Assembly: GCA_030263595.1 (NCBI GenBank)
Contig: SZPG01000018.1
Span: forward strand, 1 to 64,000
DNA from: Chloroflexi bacterium CFX6
GTDB lineage: Bacteria; Chloroflexota; Anaerolineae; Anaerolineales; Villigracilaceae
Length of the DNA: 64,000 nt
Reading direction: 5' to 3'
The translations under genes were made by a program, and so were the position numbers. A model generated the notes under the pieces. It had not been told where the DNA came from, made no database searches, and saw only the letters and a list, made by a program, of their open reading frames with translations. This document shows, piece by piece, positions 34,607 to 41,744 of this stretch; the first letter of the stretch is position 1, and each line of letters starts with the position of its first letter.

Positions 34607-34638
34607 AGACCTAAAGGTCTCTGAGACCTTTAGGGTCT
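34607..34638. repeat. Palindromic repeat (agacctaaaggtct family) in leader
   Basis: agacctaaaggtct and agacctttagggtct are complementary and sit between the riboswitch terminator and the permease start. Related agacctgtcaggtct-like words are at 27384-27398 and 63851-63946, and agacctccgaggtct is inside the DHOD-like gene. Confidence 0.6.
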
Positions 34639-34654
34639 GGATAAAGACGGAATT

Positions 34655-35407
34655 ATGTTCACTACCACAGACATCCTCATTGCCATATTGTTTTTCCTCA
34701 CGGCTGTCCTATACGCTTCCGTGGGACACGCGGGCGCGTCGGGCTACCTTGCGATCATGGCGTTGTTCGGGTTTGCCGCGCCTGTGATGCGCCCCACCGC
34801 GCTGGTCTTGAACATCATCGTCGCCGCCATCGGGACGTATAAGTTCTACCGCGCGGGGAATTTTTCCTGGCGCATCTTTCTTCCCTTTGCGATTGGTTCG
34901 ATCCCGTTTGCGTTCATCGGCGGCGCGTTGACTCTGCCCACACAGATCTACAAGCCGATCGTGGGCGCGGCGCTGTGGTATTCCGCGTATCGGCTTTTCA
35001 CGACCACGCGCGGGAACGGGAACAACAACGCGGAGCATACGCCCGTCCCGGTGTGGATCGGCGTCGGCGTGGGAATTGCCATTGGTCTGCTCGCAGGCTT
35101 GACCGGAGTCGGAGGCGGGATCTTCCTGAGTCCGCTGATCGTGCTGATGAATTGGGCGGACGCGCGTCACACTGCAGGAGTCTCCGCCGCGTTCATCCTG
35201 GTCAATTCGGTCGCGGGATTGCTCGGTCATTCTGCGGGCATCGTCAATTTACCCGCGTCGATTCCCGTTTGGGCGGCGGCGGTGGTGGTTGGAGGGTATC
35301 TCGGCGCGGAATACGGGAGCAGGCGATTCAGCAACGCGACGATCAAGCGATTGCTGGCGGGGGTGCTGGCGATCGGCGGATTGAAGATGTTCATCGAGGC
35401 ATTTTGA
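34655..35407 (+). CDS. TauE/SafE family permease under SAM riboswitch control
   Basis: Integral membrane protein of 250 residues with eight predicted helices. The two family repeats are visible: YASVGHAGASGYLAIMALFG near residue 20 and LAGLTGVGGGIFLSPLIVLM near 145, each with the conserved Gly-rich GxxxGxG helix ends. The family moves sulphite, sulphonate-derived or other organic anions across the inner membrane. The SAM-I riboswitch upstream ties this member to sulphur/methionine supply, so uptake or export of a sulphur compound is the best inference. No good Shine-Dalgarno is seen (acggaatt before ATG). The stop is one base before the next start. Confidence 0.85.
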   Translation: MFTTTDILIAILFFLTAVLYASVGHAGASGYLAIMALFGFAAPVMRPTALVLNIIVAAIGTYKFYRAGNFSWRIFLPFAIGSIPFAFIGGALTLPTQIYKPIVGAALWYSAYRLFTTTRGNGNNNAEHTPVPVWIGVGVGIAIGLLAGLTGVGGGIFLSPLIVLMNWADARHTAGVSAAFILVNSVAGLLGHSAGIVNLPASIPVWAAAVVVGGYLGAEYGSRRFSNATIKRLLAGVLAIGGLKMFIEAF

Positions 35408-35408
35408 T

Positions 35409-35753
35409 ATGCAGATCGGCGAAACGCTTTACGTGACGAACCGCGACGACTTCCGCAAGTGGCTGCTCGAGAATCATCAGACCAAAAAGGAGATCTGGTT
35501 GATTCAGTACAAAAAAGCCGCGAAGAAGCCGTCCATTGATTACGTGGAGGCGGTGGAGGAAGCCTTATGCTTCGGCTGGATTGACAGTTTCGAAAAAGGC
35601 ATGGACGCGGAACGCTATGCCACGCGTTTCTCGCCGCGCAAGCCGAGATCGAACTGGACGAACACCAACAAGGACCGCGCGAGGAAGATGATCGCCGAAG
35701 GCAGGATGACGCCCGCCGGGAAGGCGACGCTGCCGCCGGATGTTTTGAGTTGA
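35409..35753 (+). CDS. YdeI/OmpD-associated family protein, shortened
   Basis: Protein of 114 residues whose first ~95 match the YdeI-like (bacteriocin-protection, OmdA) family: EEIW-like WLLENHQTKKEIWLIQYKKAAKKPSIDYVEAVEEALCFGWIDS and RFSPRKPRSNWTNTNKDRARKMIAEGRMTPAG. Family members are usually about 190 residues and continue with an AAxE-Gly-rich linker and a C-terminal helical domain. Here MTPAGKATLPPDVLS ends abruptly, as if a linker was deleted and the remainder cut off. It starts one base after the permease stop and overlaps the next gene's ribosome binding site. It may be a decaying gene or a functional short form. Confidence 0.65.
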   Translation: MQIGETLYVTNRDDFRKWLLENHQTKKEIWLIQYKKAAKKPSIDYVEAVEEALCFGWIDSFEKGMDAERYATRFSPRKPRSNWTNTNKDRARKMIAEGRMTPAGKATLPPDVLS

Positions 35754-35758
35754 AGGAT

Positions 35759-36193
35759 ATGAGTACGGAAAAAGATGTTTTGGAAGTTCAAAAAGTGATC
35801 GCGCGCTTCGCCACCTCCTTTGACGTAAAGGATTGGAGCGGTCTCGAAGCCTGCCTCACTGAATCGCTCTACACGGATTACTCCGACCTGCGCGGCGCTC
35901 CCCCGCAAACGATCACCGCGAGCGAATATGTGCAAAAGAGGATCAACTCGCTCGATCACCTGAAATTACATCATCTCGTCGGCAACTACGAAGTGGACTT
36001 CACCGATTCAAACTCTGCAACCTGCCGCGCCTCGATGATCGTCTGGCGCAAATCGGATGAGGAAGAGTTTACATCGCATTGCGTTTATCTTTTTCAGTTG
36101 TCAAAGCAAAATGAGAATTGGAGGATCAGCGGCATCACGCAGAAGGTATTGTGGAACGAAGGGACTTCGTCTATTCATGGAGGCGCGAAATAA
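35759..36193 (+). CDS. SnoaL-like / NTF2-fold protein
   Basis: Small alpha+beta barrel protein of 144 residues. VLEVQKVIARFATSFDVKDWSGLEACLTESLYTDYSDLRG at the start and HHLVGNYEVDFTDSNSATCRASMIVWRK, HCVYLFQLSKQNENWRISGITQKVLWNEG later are typical of the SnoaL_4/DUF4440 group (NTF2-like). Members range from polyketide cyclases and dehydratases to non-catalytic ligand binders; Asp/His residues for catalysis cannot be assigned. The start is ATG at 35759 with AAGGA close by; a TTG three codons upstream is less likely. It closes the gene cluster behind the SAM riboswitch. Confidence 0.78.
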   Translation: MSTEKDVLEVQKVIARFATSFDVKDWSGLEACLTESLYTDYSDLRGAPPQTITASEYVQKRINSLDHLKLHHLVGNYEVDFTDSNSATCRASMIVWRKSDEEEFTSHCVYLFQLSKQNENWRISGITQKVLWNEGTSSIHGGAK

Positions 36194-36234
36194 AAAGACC
36201 CCCGAAGCCTTTGATGCTTTGGAAGTCTGAGGAG

Positions 36235-36510
36235 TTACTTGCTGTAATGATATCTCGCCTGCAGGAAGTCTATCCGGTCATCGCGCACCAGATACACGAT
36301 GCGATGTTCCTGCGTAAGCCGCCGCGACCAACAGCCGGGCGAAAGATATTTGAGCGGTTCAGGCTTGCCAATACCGTCGAATGGATTACTCAGGATGGCA
36401 TCAATCAATTCAAAAGCGCGCAAGGCGAGTTTGCGATCATTTTCCACCCAATGTCGCAAGTCCTCGATGAACTCGGGCTGAAAGACCGCCTCACGCTTCT
36501 TCGGTTTCAA
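36235..36510 (-). CDS. yoeB: YoeB/Txe family mRNA interferase toxin
   Basis: Toxin of 91 residues of the RelE superfamily that cleaves mRNA at the ribosome. The C-terminal half is diagnostic: GIGKPEPLKYLSPGCWSRRLTQEHRIVYLVRDDRIDFLQARYHY, with the catalytic Glu/Arg/His/Tyr pattern (EPLK, WSRRL-x-EHR, YHY). Only a TTG can serve as start (36508-36510); AGGTGG lies three bases before it, inside the antitoxin gene, and the two reading frames overlap by 20 bases, which keeps toxin translation low and coupled. N-terminus KREAVFQPEFIEDLRHW fits the family. Confidence 0.88.
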   Translation of the reverse strand: MKPKKREAVFQPEFIEDLRHWVENDRKLALRAFELIDAILSNPFDGIGKPEPLKYLSPGCWSRRLTQEHRIVYLVRDDRIDFLQARYHYSK

Positions 36511-36781
36511 GTCCCACCTCGCGGCGCAGTTCGTCCAGGCTTTCGGATTTGCCTTGATTCTTCAAAGCCCGCGCCAAAGCAGATAGAATTCTCTCTGCGT
36601 TCTCAGGCGAGCGCATCAGATAGGCGGTTTCGGTCAGGCTGGCGAGTTCATCCGCCGAGATCATGGCGACATCCTCAGAACCGCGCCGTTGGATGATGAC
36701 GATCTCGCGGTCTTTGGTGACACGGTCGAGCAAGGTTGCAAGTTGTTCGCGTGCGCTGGTGTAGGTGAATTCGATGGTCAT
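36491..36781 (-). CDS. yefM: YefM/Phd family antitoxin
   Basis: Antitoxin of 96 residues. The N-terminal Phd/YefM fold is clear (FTYTSAREQLATLLDRVTKDREIVIIQRRGSEDVAMISADELASLTETAYLMRSPENAERI), which dimerises and binds DNA. The C-terminal helix (ESLDELRREVGLETEEA) wraps the toxin. It is the first gene of a two-gene operon with yoeB overlapping by 20 bases and is expected to autorepress from the TGTACA site pair upstream. GGAG precedes the ATG by eight bases. Confidence 0.9.
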   Translation of the reverse strand: MTIEFTYTSAREQLATLLDRVTKDREIVIIQRRGSEDVAMISADELASLTETAYLMRSPENAERILSALARALKNQGKSESLDELRREVGLETEEA

Positions 36782-36797
36782 AAGGTCAACTCCGTTC

Positions 36798-36816
36798 TGT
36801 ACAGGAATACTGTACG
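36798..36816 (-). promoter_or_regulatory. YefM-type operator (TGTACA pair)
   Basis: TGTACA (36798-36803) and TGTACG (36811-36816) are 13 bases apart centre to centre, 17 bases upstream of the antitoxin ATG. TGTACA cores are the known binding elements of YefM-YoeB autoregulation. Confidence 0.6.
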
Positions 36817-36847
36817 TTAGAATTGGTGAAATGTCAAGATAGATTCG

Positions 36848-36865
36848 AGTCCGCTTGAGCGGACT
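36848..36865. repeat. Small palindrome (agtccgct-tg-agcggact)
   Basis: Perfect eight-base arms around two bases, between the toxin-antitoxin operon and the membrane protein at 36884. A gcggac/gtccgc palindrome also occurs at 52273-52297. Confidence 0.5.
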
Positions 36866-36883
36866 TCCACGGACTGAGGCAGG

Positions 36884-37414
36884 ATGCTACGCAACCCGCC
36901 GAACCCCGCGCGGGAAGATGCGCAAGGCTATTATTTGACAAATCGAGCCAAAATCACTTATCTTGGAGTTTCTTTACTAGCGCTTGTTGCTTTTGTTGGT
37001 TTATTTTTTTATATTATCCCCGTCCTCTGTTTCCGAATCTACTTTCTAGGACTCGGACTATTTGGAATTTATTTCACTCTCAAAAGGATGTCAAGCGAAC
37101 ACATTGTTATTTCTGAAAACGGAATTGAATATCATACGCCATGGTTAATCGTTGAGACAAAATGGGCAAGCGTGGAAAAGCTTTCTTTCTATTGGCATGA
37201 TGGTTTCCGATATGAATGCCTACTCACAGACAATTCTCAAACTCGTATAAGAAAGTGGGTATTTCCCGAAAGGTATCCTCCTACTCCATTCATCGGAATG
37301 TACAATAAAACAATCTTTCCCATATCCTGTTTCGCCGAAAACTGGCGCGCATCCGAACTCGGACAGCAAATCAAACAATACGCGCCACAACTATTTGAAG
37401 AAAAATCAGTGTAA
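36884..37414 (+). CDS. Membrane protein with two helices and a soluble C-terminal domain
   Basis: Protein of 176 residues. Residues 25-70 form two membrane helices (ITYLGVSLLALVAFVGLFFYIIPVL, then FLGLGLFGIYFTL). The rest (75-176) is a soluble beta-rich domain (SEHIVISENGIEYHTPWLIVETKWASVEKLSFYW), which resembles bacterial PH-like domains found after two helices. No enzymatic residues stand out. The gene is noticeably AT-rich compared with the flanking metH, suggesting different origin. The first ~20 residues (LRNPPNPAREDAQG) might be repeat-derived, and the start could be later. It ends 42 bases before metH. Confidence 0.65.
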   Translation: MLRNPPNPAREDAQGYYLTNRAKITYLGVSLLALVAFVGLFFYIIPVLCFRIYFLGLGLFGIYFTLKRMSSEHIVISENGIEYHTPWLIVETKWASVEKLSFYWHDGFRYECLLTDNSQTRIRKWVFPERYPPTPFIGMYNKTIFPISCFAENWRASELGQQIKQYAPQLFEEKSV

Positions 37415-37455
37415 ATCCGTGAAATCGGTGGCAAAACTTTAGGAGAACCAACTTA

Positions 37456-40400
37456 ATGACCAATCGCAAATATACCAACCGCCGTTACCTCGACGCCCTT
37501 GAAAAGAAAGTCCTCGTCTTCGATGGCGCGATGGGAACGAGCCTGCAAGTCCAAAACCTCACTGCTGAATATTTCGGCGGCGAGCAATACAATGGCTGCA
37601 ACGACTACCTCGTCATCTCATATCCCGAAGCCGTGGAAAAAGTTCATCGTTCGTTCCTCGAAGTCGGCGTGGACGTACTCGAGACGGACACCTTCCGTTC
37701 GAATCGCATCACGATGCAGGAATACGGGCTGCAGGATAGAGTCATCGAAATCAATGAAACAGCCGCGAGACTCGCGCGAAGGCTGGCGGATGAATATTCG
37801 GTAAGGACAGGGCTTGCCCCTGTCCCACCAGCAGGGCGACTGCAAGAGTCGCCCCAACAGCGCTTCGTCGCTGGTTCCATCGGTCCCTCGGGCAAGCTCC
37901 CCTCCACCAACGACCCCGAACTCTCCAATGTCAGCTTCGATGAATTAGTTGACGTGTTTCGCGAGCAAGCCGTTGGATTGATCAAAGGTGGCGTTGACCT
38001 CCTCCTCATCGAAACCTCGCAGGATATTCTCGAAGTCAAAGCAGCCATCCTCGGCTGTCACAAAGCCATGGACGAGACTCAAGTCTGGTTGCCGATTCAG
38101 GCTCAGGTCACGCTCGACACGACCGGTCGCATGTTGCTCGGCACCGACGTCAACGCCGCGCTTGCCATTCTCGAAGGTCTCGGCATTGACGTCATCGGTC
38201 TCAACTGTTCCACCGGACCCGAGCACATGCGCGAGCCCATTCGCATCCTCGGCGAAAATTCCACGCTGCCCGTTTCGTGCATCCCCAACGCGGGACTTCC
38301 ATTGAACGTTGATGGACAAGCGGTTTACCCGCTTGAACCCGAACCGTTCGCCAATGACCTCTATGAGTTCGTGACGAAACACAACATCTCGATTGTCGGC
38401 GGATGCTGTGGGACGACTCCCGCACACCTCAAACTTTTGGTGGACAAACTGAACGGGACTTCCCACCCGCCCCGCCCGCTTCGCTCCACGCCCCGGCTTG
38501 CCTCCGCCATGTCAGCCATTGCCATGCGACAGGACCCTCCGCCAACCCTTCTCGGCGAACGACTCAACGCGCAAGGCTCGCGCAAGTTCAAGAAGATGCT
38601 GCTCGAAGAGGATTACGACGGCATTTTGGAATTGGCGCGCGAACAAGTGGACGGCGGCGCGCACGCCCTCGACATCTCCTGCGCGGTGACTGAACGCCCC
38701 GATGAAGCCGAACTCATGCGCAAGGTCGTCAAGAAACTCGAGATGGGCGTGGATGTGCCATTGGTGATTGACACGACCGAACTCGACGTACTCGAAATCG
38801 CGCTCAAGACCGCGCCTGGACGATGTTTGATTAACTCAACGCATCTCGAAGCAGGTCGCGCCAAAGCGGACAAGGTCTTCGCGCTCGCAAAAGAACACAA
38901 TGCCGCTGTGATTGTTTTGACAATTGATGAAGGTGGCATGGCAAAGACCCGCGAGAAAAAACTCGAAGTCGCGAAAAGAATTTACGATATTGCTGTCAAT
39001 GAACATGGCTTGAAGCCCGAAGATTTGGTCTACGACGCGCTGACCTTCACCCTCGCAACGGGCGACGAAGAATTTGCCAACTCCGCCATCGAAACCATCG
39101 AAGGGATTCGGCTCATCAAACAGAATTTGCCCGGTGTGATGGCATCGCTCGGCGTGAGCAACCTGTCGTTCGGTCTCGCGCCGCACGCGCGACCCGTCCT
39201 GAACTCGGTCATGCTCTATCACTGCATGGAGGCGGGACTTGACATGGCGATCGTCAACGCCGCGCACATCAAGCCCTACGCCGAGATTGACGAGAAGGAA
39301 CGCGAACTCGCCGAAGACCTCATCTTCAACCGCCGCGCCGACGCGTTGCAACGCTACATCGAACATTATGAATCCGTAGGGGCGGATCTCGCATCCGCCC
39401 ATGCCCTCGCCGATCCCACCGAAGGCATGACCCCCGAACAACGCCTGCATTGGAAGATCGTGCATCGCCACAAAGAAGGCGTGGAGGCGGATATTGATGA
39501 GATCATCGCGCGCTCCCTCACCCCTACGCCTTCGGCAGCCTCTCCCGAAGGGAGAGGGGGACTCCCTTCCCCCCTCGGGGGAAGGGCTGGGGATGAGGGC
39601 GAATTCCCTCTCCCCGCGGGAGAGGGTCAGGGTGAGGGAAAACCGCGCAAGTACAACCCTCGCCTCCCCGAAGAACTCAAAGCCCGTATTCGCGAATTGC
39701 GCCAAAATTCCACAGAAGCAGAACAACTCCTGTGGAAAATCTTGCGTAATCGCGGAGTCCACAACACGAAATTCCGCCGCCAACATCCGCTTGCCAGTTT
39801 TATCCTCGATTTCTATTGTCACGAAGCCAGACTTTGTGTTGAGTTGGATGGAAGCCAGCACGCGAAAGGCGAACAAGTTCAATACGATGAGGAGCGTACC
39901 AAAATTTTACGGGAGCAACATGATGTGCGAGTCATTCGCTTCTGGAATGATGACGTACTCAATAAAACAGAGGAGGTCGTCGGTGAGATATGGAATGCAC
40001 TCGACGCGCGACTCGCTCCCTCACCCCTAGCCCCTCTCCCGAAGGGAGAGGGGGACTCCCTTCCCCCCGCGGGGGAAGGGTTGGGGATGAGGGGAGACTC
40101 CCTTTCCCTTCGGGAGAGGGTTGGAGTGAGGGCGGACTCCCCTCTCCCCGCGGGAGAGGGGTCGGGGGTGAGGGTTAGCCAACACGAAATCGCCGTTCAC
40201 ACCCTCAACAACGTCCTCCTCCCCGCCATGAAAGAAGTTGGCGACAAGTTCGGCGCGGGCGAATTGATTTTGCCGTTCGTTCTGCAATCCGCCGAAGTGA
40301 TGAAGAAGACCGTCGCTCATCTCGAAAATTATCTTGAGAAGAAAGAAGGCGTCAGCAAGGGAACTGTCGTCATTGCCACCGTCTACGGCGACGTGCATGA

Positions 40401-41670
40401 CATCGGCAAGAACCTCGTCAAAACGATTCTCTCCAACAACGGCTACGACGTGATTGACCTCGGCAAGCAGGTTCCTGCGGAGACGATCATCACCAAAGCC
40501 GTCGAAGTCAACGCGACTGCAATTGGATTGAGCGCGTTGCTGGTTTCGACATCCAAGCAAATGCCGTTGATCGTGAATGAGTTACATCGCCGCGGACTCG
40601 AATTCCCGGTGCTTGTGGGCGGCGCGGCGATCAATCGTCGTTTTGGCAGGAGAATTTTATTTACCGAGGACGGCAACATCCACGAACCCGGAGTCTTCTA
40701 CTGCAAGGACGCATTCGAGGGACTCGAAACGATGGATCAACTCATCGTCCCTGAGAAGCGCGAAGAACTGCTGGCGCGCGTCCGCCGCGAGGGCGAGGTC
40801 GAAATGGGACGCGCCTCTCAGATTCCCGAACATCGAAAAACGGCGACCCGTTCCTCGCAGATCCAGCCTGAGCCGATCAATCATCCATTGAAGTGGGGTC
40901 AGCGCATCGTAAAGGATATGCCGCTGGAGATCGTTTTGAAGCATCTCAGTTTCAACGAACTGTATCGCCTGTCGTGGGGCGCGAAGAACGCGCACGGCGA
41001 AGAGTGGGAAAGACTCAAAGCCGAATTCGATGAACGGTTGGCGCGCATGAGCAGGGAAGCGATTCGCGAAGGCTGGCTCAAGCCGCAGGGCGTGTACGGC
41101 TACTTCCCCTGCCAATCGGACGGAGACGATTTGATCATCTACGACCCCGCGACGATTGACACCGCCTCCCCCGACGAGTTGACGCGTCTCACTTTTCCGC
41201 GTCAGCCGCACGACGACCATCTCGCGCTGTCCGATTACTTTGCTCCGGTCGATTCGGGCAAGTTGGATGTCGTTGCATTTCAAGTAGTCACTGTCGGGCA
41301 GGAAGCCACAGAGCGCTTCGACAGACTCCAGTCCGCGCACGATTACACCGAAGCCTACTTCACGCACGGACTCGGAGTTCAGACGGCTGAGGCAACCGCG
41401 AACTATCTCCACGAACACATCCGCCGCGAACTGGGCATTCCCGAAAATCAAGGCAAGCGCTATTCGTGGGGTTATCCCGCCATTCCCGAGCTCGAAGACC
41501 ATAAGAAAGTATTCGAGTTATTGCCCGCTGTGACAACTGAACTCGGCATGAGTCTGAGCCCGGCGTATCAGTTGATCCCCGAACAATCCACCGCCGCGAT
41601 CCTCCTGCATCACAAGGACGCCAAGTATTACAGCGTCGGCGAATCGAGGGTCGAGCAGTTGATGAGGTAA
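37456..41670 (+). CDS. metH: Cobalamin-dependent methionine synthase with in-frame insertions
   Basis: B12-dependent methionine synthase, 1404 residues. Homocysteine domain about 1-335 (FDGAMGTSLQ, GLNCSTGP, zinc site GGCCGTTPAH); pterin domain about 365-640 (GERLNAQGSRKFK, DISCAVTERPDE); cap and B12 domain about 909-1110 (VGDKFGAGELILPFVLQSAEVMKK, GDVHDIGKNLV with axial His981); divergent activation domain to the C-terminus. Three foreign in-frame blocks: ~115-136 from two palindromes, ~640-650 from one palindrome, and ~686-908, a DUF559 nuclease-like domain flanked by repeat arrays. All lie in linkers, so catalysis may survive. AGGAG precedes the ATG by ten bases. The reading frame is uninterrupted. 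Next gene is a second homocysteine methyltransferase. Confidence 0.93.
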   Translation: MTNRKYTNRRYLDALEKKVLVFDGAMGTSLQVQNLTAEYFGGEQYNGCNDYLVISYPEAVEKVHRSFLEVGVDVLETDTFRSNRITMQEYGLQDRVIEINETAARLARRLADEYSVRTGLAPVPPAGRLQESPQQRFVAGSIGPSGKLPSTNDPELSNVSFDELVDVFREQAVGLIKGGVDLLLIETSQDILEVKAAILGCHKAMDETQVWLPIQAQVTLDTTGRMLLGTDVNAALAILEGLGIDVIGLNCSTGPEHMREPIRILGENSTLPVSCIPNAGLPLNVDGQAVYPLEPEPFANDLYEFVTKHNISIVGGCCGTTPAHLKLLVDKLNGTSHPPRPLRSTPRLASAMSAIAMRQDPPPTLLGERLNAQGSRKFKKMLLEEDYDGILELAREQVDGGAHALDISCAVTERPDEAELMRKVVKKLEMGVDVPLVIDTTELDVLEIALKTAPGRCLINSTHLEAGRAKADKVFALAKEHNAAVIVLTIDEGGMAKTREKKLEVAKRIYDIAVNEHGLKPEDLVYDALTFTLATGDEEFANSAIETIEGIRLIKQNLPGVMASLGVSNLSFGLAPHARPVLNSVMLYHCMEAGLDMAIVNAAHIKPYAEIDEKERELAEDLIFNRRADALQRYIEHYESVGADLASAHALADPTEGMTPEQRLHWKIVHRHKEGVEADIDEIIARSLTPTPSAASPEGRGGLPSPLGGRAGDEGEFPLPAGEGQGEGKPRKYNPRLPEELKARIRELRQNSTEAEQLLWKILRNRGVHNTKFRRQHPLASFILDFYCHEARLCVELDGSQHAKGEQVQYDEERTKILREQHDVRVIRFWNDDVLNKTEEVVGEIWNALDARLAPSPLAPLPKGEGDSLPPAGEGLGMRGDSLSLRERVGVRADSPLPAGEGSGVRVSQHEIAVHTLNNVLLPAMKEVGDKFGAGELILPFVLQSAEVMKKTVAHLENYLEKKEGVSKGTVVIATVYGDVHDIGKNLVKTILSNNGYDVIDLGKQVPAETIITKAVEVNATAIGLSALLVSTSKQMPLIVNELHRRGLEFPVLVGGAAINRRFGRRILFTEDGNIHEPGVFYCKDAFEGLETMDQLIVPEKREELLARVRREGEVEMGRASQIPEHRKTATRSSQIQPEPINHPLKWGQRIVKDMPLEIVLKHLSFNELYRLSWGAKNAHGEEWERLKAEFDERLARMSREAIREGWLKPQGVYGYFPCQSDGDDLIIYDPATIDTASPDELTRLTFPRQPHDDHLALSDYFAPVDSGKLDVVAFQVVTVGQEATERFDRLQSAHDYTEAYFTHGLGVQTAEATANYLHEHIRRELGIPENQGKRYSWGYPAIPELEDHKKVFELLPAVTTELGMSLSPAYQLIPEQSTAAILLHHKDAKYYSVGESRVEQLMR
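37805..37854. repeat. Two palindromes inside metH
   Basis: ggacaggg-cttgc-ccctgtcc (37805-37825) and gggcgact-gcaag-agtcgccc (37834-37854). They encode about residues 115-136 (RTGLAPVPPAGRLQESPQ), which have no counterpart between RRLADEY and FVAGSIGPS of ordinary MetH proteins. Confidence 0.75.
39380..39400. repeat. Palindrome inside metH
   Basis: gggcggat-ctcgc-atccgccc, in frame, encoding GADLASAH near residues 642-648 after the pterin-binding domain. Confidence 0.7.
39511..40178 (+). mobile_element. Repeat-flanked DUF559 nuclease-like element inside metH
   Basis: Composite of a left repeat array (39511-39640), a DUF559 domain (39641-40012) and a right array (40013-40178). Both arrays begin with cgctccctcacccct and consist of hairpins of the types ctctccc/gggagag and ttcccccc/ggggggaa. 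The domain has the family core NSTEAEQLLWKILRNRGVHNTKFRRQHPLASF, ILDFYC and VELDGSQH, which is the PD-(D/E)xK-like active site shared with Vsr-type endonucleases, then VRVIRFWNDDVL. All segments are open in the metH frame. Free-standing DUF559 genes are common; one carried within MetH is unusual. Whether the nuclease is active or mobile is inference. Confidence 0.75.
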
Positions 41671-41673
41671 AGT

Positions 41674-41722
41674 GTAGACAGGGAAACAAGTACACAAGGA
41701 CACACGTCCCTGTTTACCTGCG
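41674..41722. repeat. Word repeat between metH and the second methionine synthase gene
   Basis: tgtagacagggaaacaagtacacaaggacacac then gtccctgtttacctg, in the same style as 29404, 32243 and 43599. It begins three bases after the metH stop. Confidence 0.65.
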
Positions 41723-41744
41723 TAGCCTTCCCGCGGAGACGACC

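Noticed and set aside
37415-37455. Cobalamin riboswitch before metH or the metal transporter
   Set aside because: The space before metH is only 41 bases and the 243 bases before the Fur-family gene show no B12-box-like core; I saw no riboswitch there.
37456-41670. metH as a pseudogene or as an intein-containing gene
   Set aside because: The frame has no stop or frameshift through all insertions, and the insert lacks intein splice blocks (N-terminal Cys, TxxH, C-terminal His-Asn).
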